From assembly GCF_026262505.1 (NCBI RefSeq), contig NC_067205.1, positions 11,036,001 to 11,100,000 on the forward strand: a stretch of 64,000 nt of DNA. The letters are read 5' to 3'. Below, one piece after another: positions 63,501 through 64,000 of the stretch; position 1 is the first letter of the stretch; each line of letters begins with the position of its first letter. Origin of the DNA: Trichomonas vaginalis G3. Its lineage: Eukaryota; Parabasalia; Trichomonadida; Trichomonadidae. The notes beneath the pieces were generated by a model, which saw only the letters and a program-made list of their open reading frames with translations, was not told where the DNA came from and did not search any database. Both the position numbers and the translations under genes were made by a program.

Positions 63501-63544
63501 GGGATTTTAGTGTTTACATTTTCATATGAAAACATACTATACAA
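54503..63544 (-). CDS. TRRAP/Tra1-like PIKK-family pseudokinase
   Basis: 3,013 residues from the first ATG at 63544; a second ATG 23 codons in (63475, MDELERILGN) is equally plausible. Most of the protein is HEAT and then FAT-like helical repeat. The last about 350 residues form a PI3K-like kinase domain ending in a FATC motif (ILDVIEATKATDLPKHYFPWF spans the last 21 residues), much like the TRRAP end, AANSLDNLCRMDPAWHPWL. The catalytic loop GDRH..N is replaced by DYPTAET (2868-2874) and DFG by DPSG (2888-2891), so it cannot be an ordinary kinase. TRRAP/Tra1 is the activator-binding scaffold of SAGA and NuA4 acetyltransferase complexes; this role is inferred. It is shorter than yeast Tra1 (about 3,740). 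Confidence 0.8.
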   Translation of the reverse strand: MYSMFSYENVNTKIPRKFEKNQKMDELERILGNQTEQQLPSVLTWLRKMFIQYNDIQNQNLKDFILQLDNFVRKQLNVYHSQEKILIEIALRLFLRFLRGNSINTEPEKLNNTDPVLFELIFSQLMEIPNHSDVISTSREIFNETLTNIETEQNPISFYSAPSWFYSQKVLSFLSSNLPFAEFQKEISKIFQIIDKITKVNPNFSTLTFLADAFRYPQANIAENYQEYQNFYITLLNSYSSILSSDRFPPSTIISLFFSSWWGLFKQFVGQKPTQELPSQIEIITRQFDKISGQLYHDMQRMFQWGSMFLFYLQLQTTEQKNRTLVLICNAIRRVIDVEHPIRSNYKHDFIKYLFNEHKNNRSWEVYIIIRHIADTISSIIFQTTNFNAVCFNGPTSIFSNIIPNQIYNYTCTFAEQSSHLTDSHYFDSLLNTNYKIIFFNEKDKYIKAIEDIIVHWDTIKRKLPETVNFFKQFSTTLIEAFVFDEANNYRTETNRSYVRLITRIFIQLAIAFSHANLIVNHFILNNKLSVQDLSPNVSPLILNFKKTDEFKSFKELFDVIKKINPLYHNDIVRALSTELFNACKQEKLTLNLVKFFESICVQETHPLIVRLAQVMLEQIPDRITNLFAVDTKPINLISQWVIFTIRFAQATRQVYRNSPFILSLITYNRITLFGIVIHLKMLTVTKPIWEMVDVITHVLLKLYPDESNYDMKQRIFIKPRAFRITDSERCSFLLSIREQFKYANETKSALNLNIFAPMLETAFNTEDDGCIDAAGTYLAQVIDSCIDEFNEKNNEHIMRIPKLWFKTMNKANPNTMQSILEHTPQFFKIYLKPEKPTFKENNPIKYGGFGFDLNAILKSILDLSVVSKDEIFHLLNLLNVAFNSFLEQRPERNLVSKETLINMFILLNSCFSNDSHKQKAKKLSDMLVIKFGDRLLEKGDNLFLISLFETIGQFKAEMFLNLTDMAQNLIKYLLEKGLTEHKVRQIIDHVLDLSDHKFRSNTVLTTFSYFIKHLPTVFTMADCRMLLNISSENMDDYFKTLFKTFIDTFVDNQNDQGKDEFLNMVYTSALSMSFYIRHIINKLFVRINRRIRAFSLYELESCPIQNFYHKFTLAVFSGTITEANDMIIRRSAQLFQMNDESGSIEKAVKTVTFSWAVTLCPSIFESFRGSQQLLQMICLSIVHTFYTRNSLLAELVTLALQAIKQNDHIEQIMTPYLNKAIARPIETSPAALFSSTNPKFSRRVKNIPEKTPPEFAETLGLGIIEFANKNDEDRIKATNVFYHMMKTLCLKTFLANENTKRSLMKKVSDDQPLLKAILKSLVNIYANQNIAYIQLVKKYVIRLMVTYPAESVDALLFSEDIPCAFDFCYDMISNDSSLTIFTSLYQRINCGPDCLGIKSFIYRLIHVLTDDPKFCSINLSEGLENAFKFTYQQCSDNKKTFDNYYDSLTEISYALINCYACKLYPQNKNNFFILNFTKVFSLNYFQKSELYHYFRQKLLTKDNDEIAIGLTSAIYNVWQKCDPTLVNCILPNCIKCIERNDPDFIDKLWSGVMKIIEDKRYLGPTFHAIKEILRISAPKQPILQRILKISSESISDGDVTTIVYALKLLKKLQIMKLLPPFLFHKIFNLLFYYSKFFEFPYQKHSLGLLEACKEYLEDLPIKSIKSLHLYCNNYTQSLSDFIRLGQILSNTPVLQKYLPFSFISVISNEISRNCMSEKSNVIRMFTKLNKLNKDLIFEGENFNELVKIALIFMDHIKALKKYELMINFVTFIMEHGSKDSIDSSIVRAVKLPVNSCSLMYLAISLKYWPEIFERDVPQKAEIIDSAIRFTDPNISAYKPIYSMLIDHIFINKEFFLSMKNVILNYFKELVLNFNTRNTSRLLLFTDHLVRFHLSDISSNTLDFLLSNYPKVNPNYLPGYFEYLVKTVLSTDYLNNDQQILLKFVFDHIEDQPENETTFMKMASELIKSDEVCPTSKEMIIDFVIEKAFNVSSYLYEDFIEVCQKYEIDISVKIFNLYVIAASSDDNPMRINAIDHIKSYLPLEDISKAAFLLKNYLNISLWRDRFLPVIAAVLTPKDGCYYPLFSLSHLLTRVGDELIETVLINVINEENQDEFADLLRILTSIKNKKYYVKILSALIHTFYIKHIKVPLNTAERALKYSFDPLMSSAFFDADEVPSIQKFKPNVNNDAIFSFYSPRWSNQERTAAALTMLQQYQTADIVFQDMPRPECKVLFALKSMQNRFNINKTNKLVNNVFLMMRKTENAVDETIEALRDMGEKCRDKLVQPTQEAEQRVLSNLIYSLTKRKYKSIFEKERVIMIMCAMDIFRKSLRNEKYQLLDMSQLISPSLFTGYEIMISNVHAIPKRRMADQIPNSPCYLLLQPSFAYELPTILGFTEGGLVAAGSEQISNFFQTMGRNIQENKMTNNEWYSMMIFSFNVFMAFQSPETFSTVFNACAKVAVTQPSYARKHTAVAMMLTLINHAATTGTPEYIKSVQDNSGIFAKDNTYIWRTWLQHFITLGKHRWLFDLAHDIFMEMPQRALISAQQLEARDVADLLQRKWANDNAPSQLRELEVFENYCSLIFQNNPREIARFNVLCKFVEQVLYVDDPTTIDINELLTVGRYINPLQQAASKLNIVDVEKISDFCQFHSQCKQNQNDIEGFVQRYFELDINFDVIEQINRTFMEVSNGNMLTLKKHNDIYSHISLYYLHKNFDYINDNILLMKFMSSEGNNTTIIISPTRSSLEAVFMESFTNFTYTAHDIMSATYLSRIRNINYPIYEYFQIGKDYAMIMVAAEYKSLSQIFVQHERMYIDEFIKSERDVNELPDTALLQYMSSKWDIQSFVKFRTYFMRSHAISAVIGNLLAVDYPTAETCCILFNATSARIVDPSGIGKCPGCPNFRMSKNYARFYGPNFEGEFSLAMAAAAHSFVMEISAMRAILHQILTDSDNSLSGDFYKLHSMAEQFENRVIAFSPPHPCNTSKDSCIRWYQNILDVIEATKATDLPKHYFPWF

Positions 63545-64000
63545 TGCGTGTATTCAACGAATTTCAATAAATATTTGAACTAGTGCCGCTAAAATAAAAT
63601 TGTTAAATTTGAATGATGACTTATAATCATTTAACCGTGTTATCTTAAAATTTTCAAAGTATTATAGCATGGAAATCAAATTAATGATCAAAAATTTTTA
63701 AAATAATTTTATCAAATTTATATTCTATCAAACTATATATAATATTGTGAGAAGATGACTTATTGCATGGGACTGTTTTATTTGAGGTTAAAAAATATTG
63801 CAATGATGGAAAAATAAAAGTTGAACATTCAAAAATATTCAATCTATGAAGAAGTGCTCAATTAAATATGAATTATAGATGTCTTTTGTGATCAAGTACA
63901 ACCAATTTTATCAAAGGTAAGCAATTTTTCAAAAATAATTCATTACTGAATTCAGAACTTTTGACTGCTATTCAGGAAAGTCTGTGAGCAAATTAGATCT
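63545..64000. other. Right-edge spacer
   Basis: 456 AT-rich bases upstream of the TRRAP-like gene. No open frame or motif that I can support. Confidence 0.6.

Noticed and set aside
1-64000. Maverick/Polinton or retroelement genes, which are abundant in trichomonads
   Set aside because: No polymerase, integrase, capsid or reverse transcriptase frame was seen anywhere in the window; all elements here are small non-coding DNA transposons.

Overview
This is eukaryotic DNA from a parabasalid protist, most likely Trichomonas vaginalis or a close relative. It is very AT-rich. Nearly all genes are single open frames without introns. Several starts have a TCA-pyrimidine-(T/A) initiator-like motif 2-17 bases upstream of the ATG, which is the known trichomonad core promoter. 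The protein families also fit: near-identical ankyrin repeats of the HLEVVKYLIS type, BspA-like leucine-rich repeats, an ALK-type glycine-rich surface protein, and large repeat surface proteins with one C-terminal membrane segment. The species call is inferred from these family styles, not from a search.

Layout, left to right. A Furry/Tao3-like giant helical-repeat protein runs off the left edge on the minus strand (1-4752). It is followed by an inverted-repeat-bounded non-coding block holding five consecutive long hairpins (about 4.8-5.8 kb). Next come a glycine-rich surface protein (minus), an EGF-bearing membrane protein (minus) and an acylated kinase-like protein (plus); the last two have start codons that overlap in a CATG. 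Two tandem ankyrin genes follow, the second frameshifted, separated by a 1.05-kb element with terminal inverted repeats. Then come a multi-pass membrane protein, an Rgp1-like protein, a catalytically degenerate enolase with an N-terminal docking domain, a Myb gene with an in-frame stop, a small twin CX3C protein and a broken small gene (15-22 kb).

From 22.5 kb onward three copies of a 1.04-kb TTAA-flanked transposon punctuate the region. Copy 1 lies before a 5.2-kb surface-protein gene. Copy 3 lies near the 3' end of a Pro/Asn/Gln-rich gene and has itself received a 2,993-bp insertion with a 10-bp target duplication, which carries a second array of hairpins. Copy 2 splits a decayed surface-protein gene. 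Between them lie two coiled-coil proteins, a giant ubiquitin-specific protease, a BspA-like protein, a PAPS/nucleotide-sugar transporter-like protein, a tetraspanin-like protein and a nucleoplasmin-like histone chaperone. The right end is one 9-kb minus-strand gene for a TRRAP/Tra1-like pseudokinase.

The genes are mostly independent units, each with its own short promoter, so no operon-like pathway is evident. The accessory content is three surface proteins with related ectodomain repeats, the ankyrin pair, and young non-coding DNA transposons. The most unusual signals are the two hairpin arrays, each inside a different mobile element, the CATG-overlapping divergent genes, and the pseudo-enolase.
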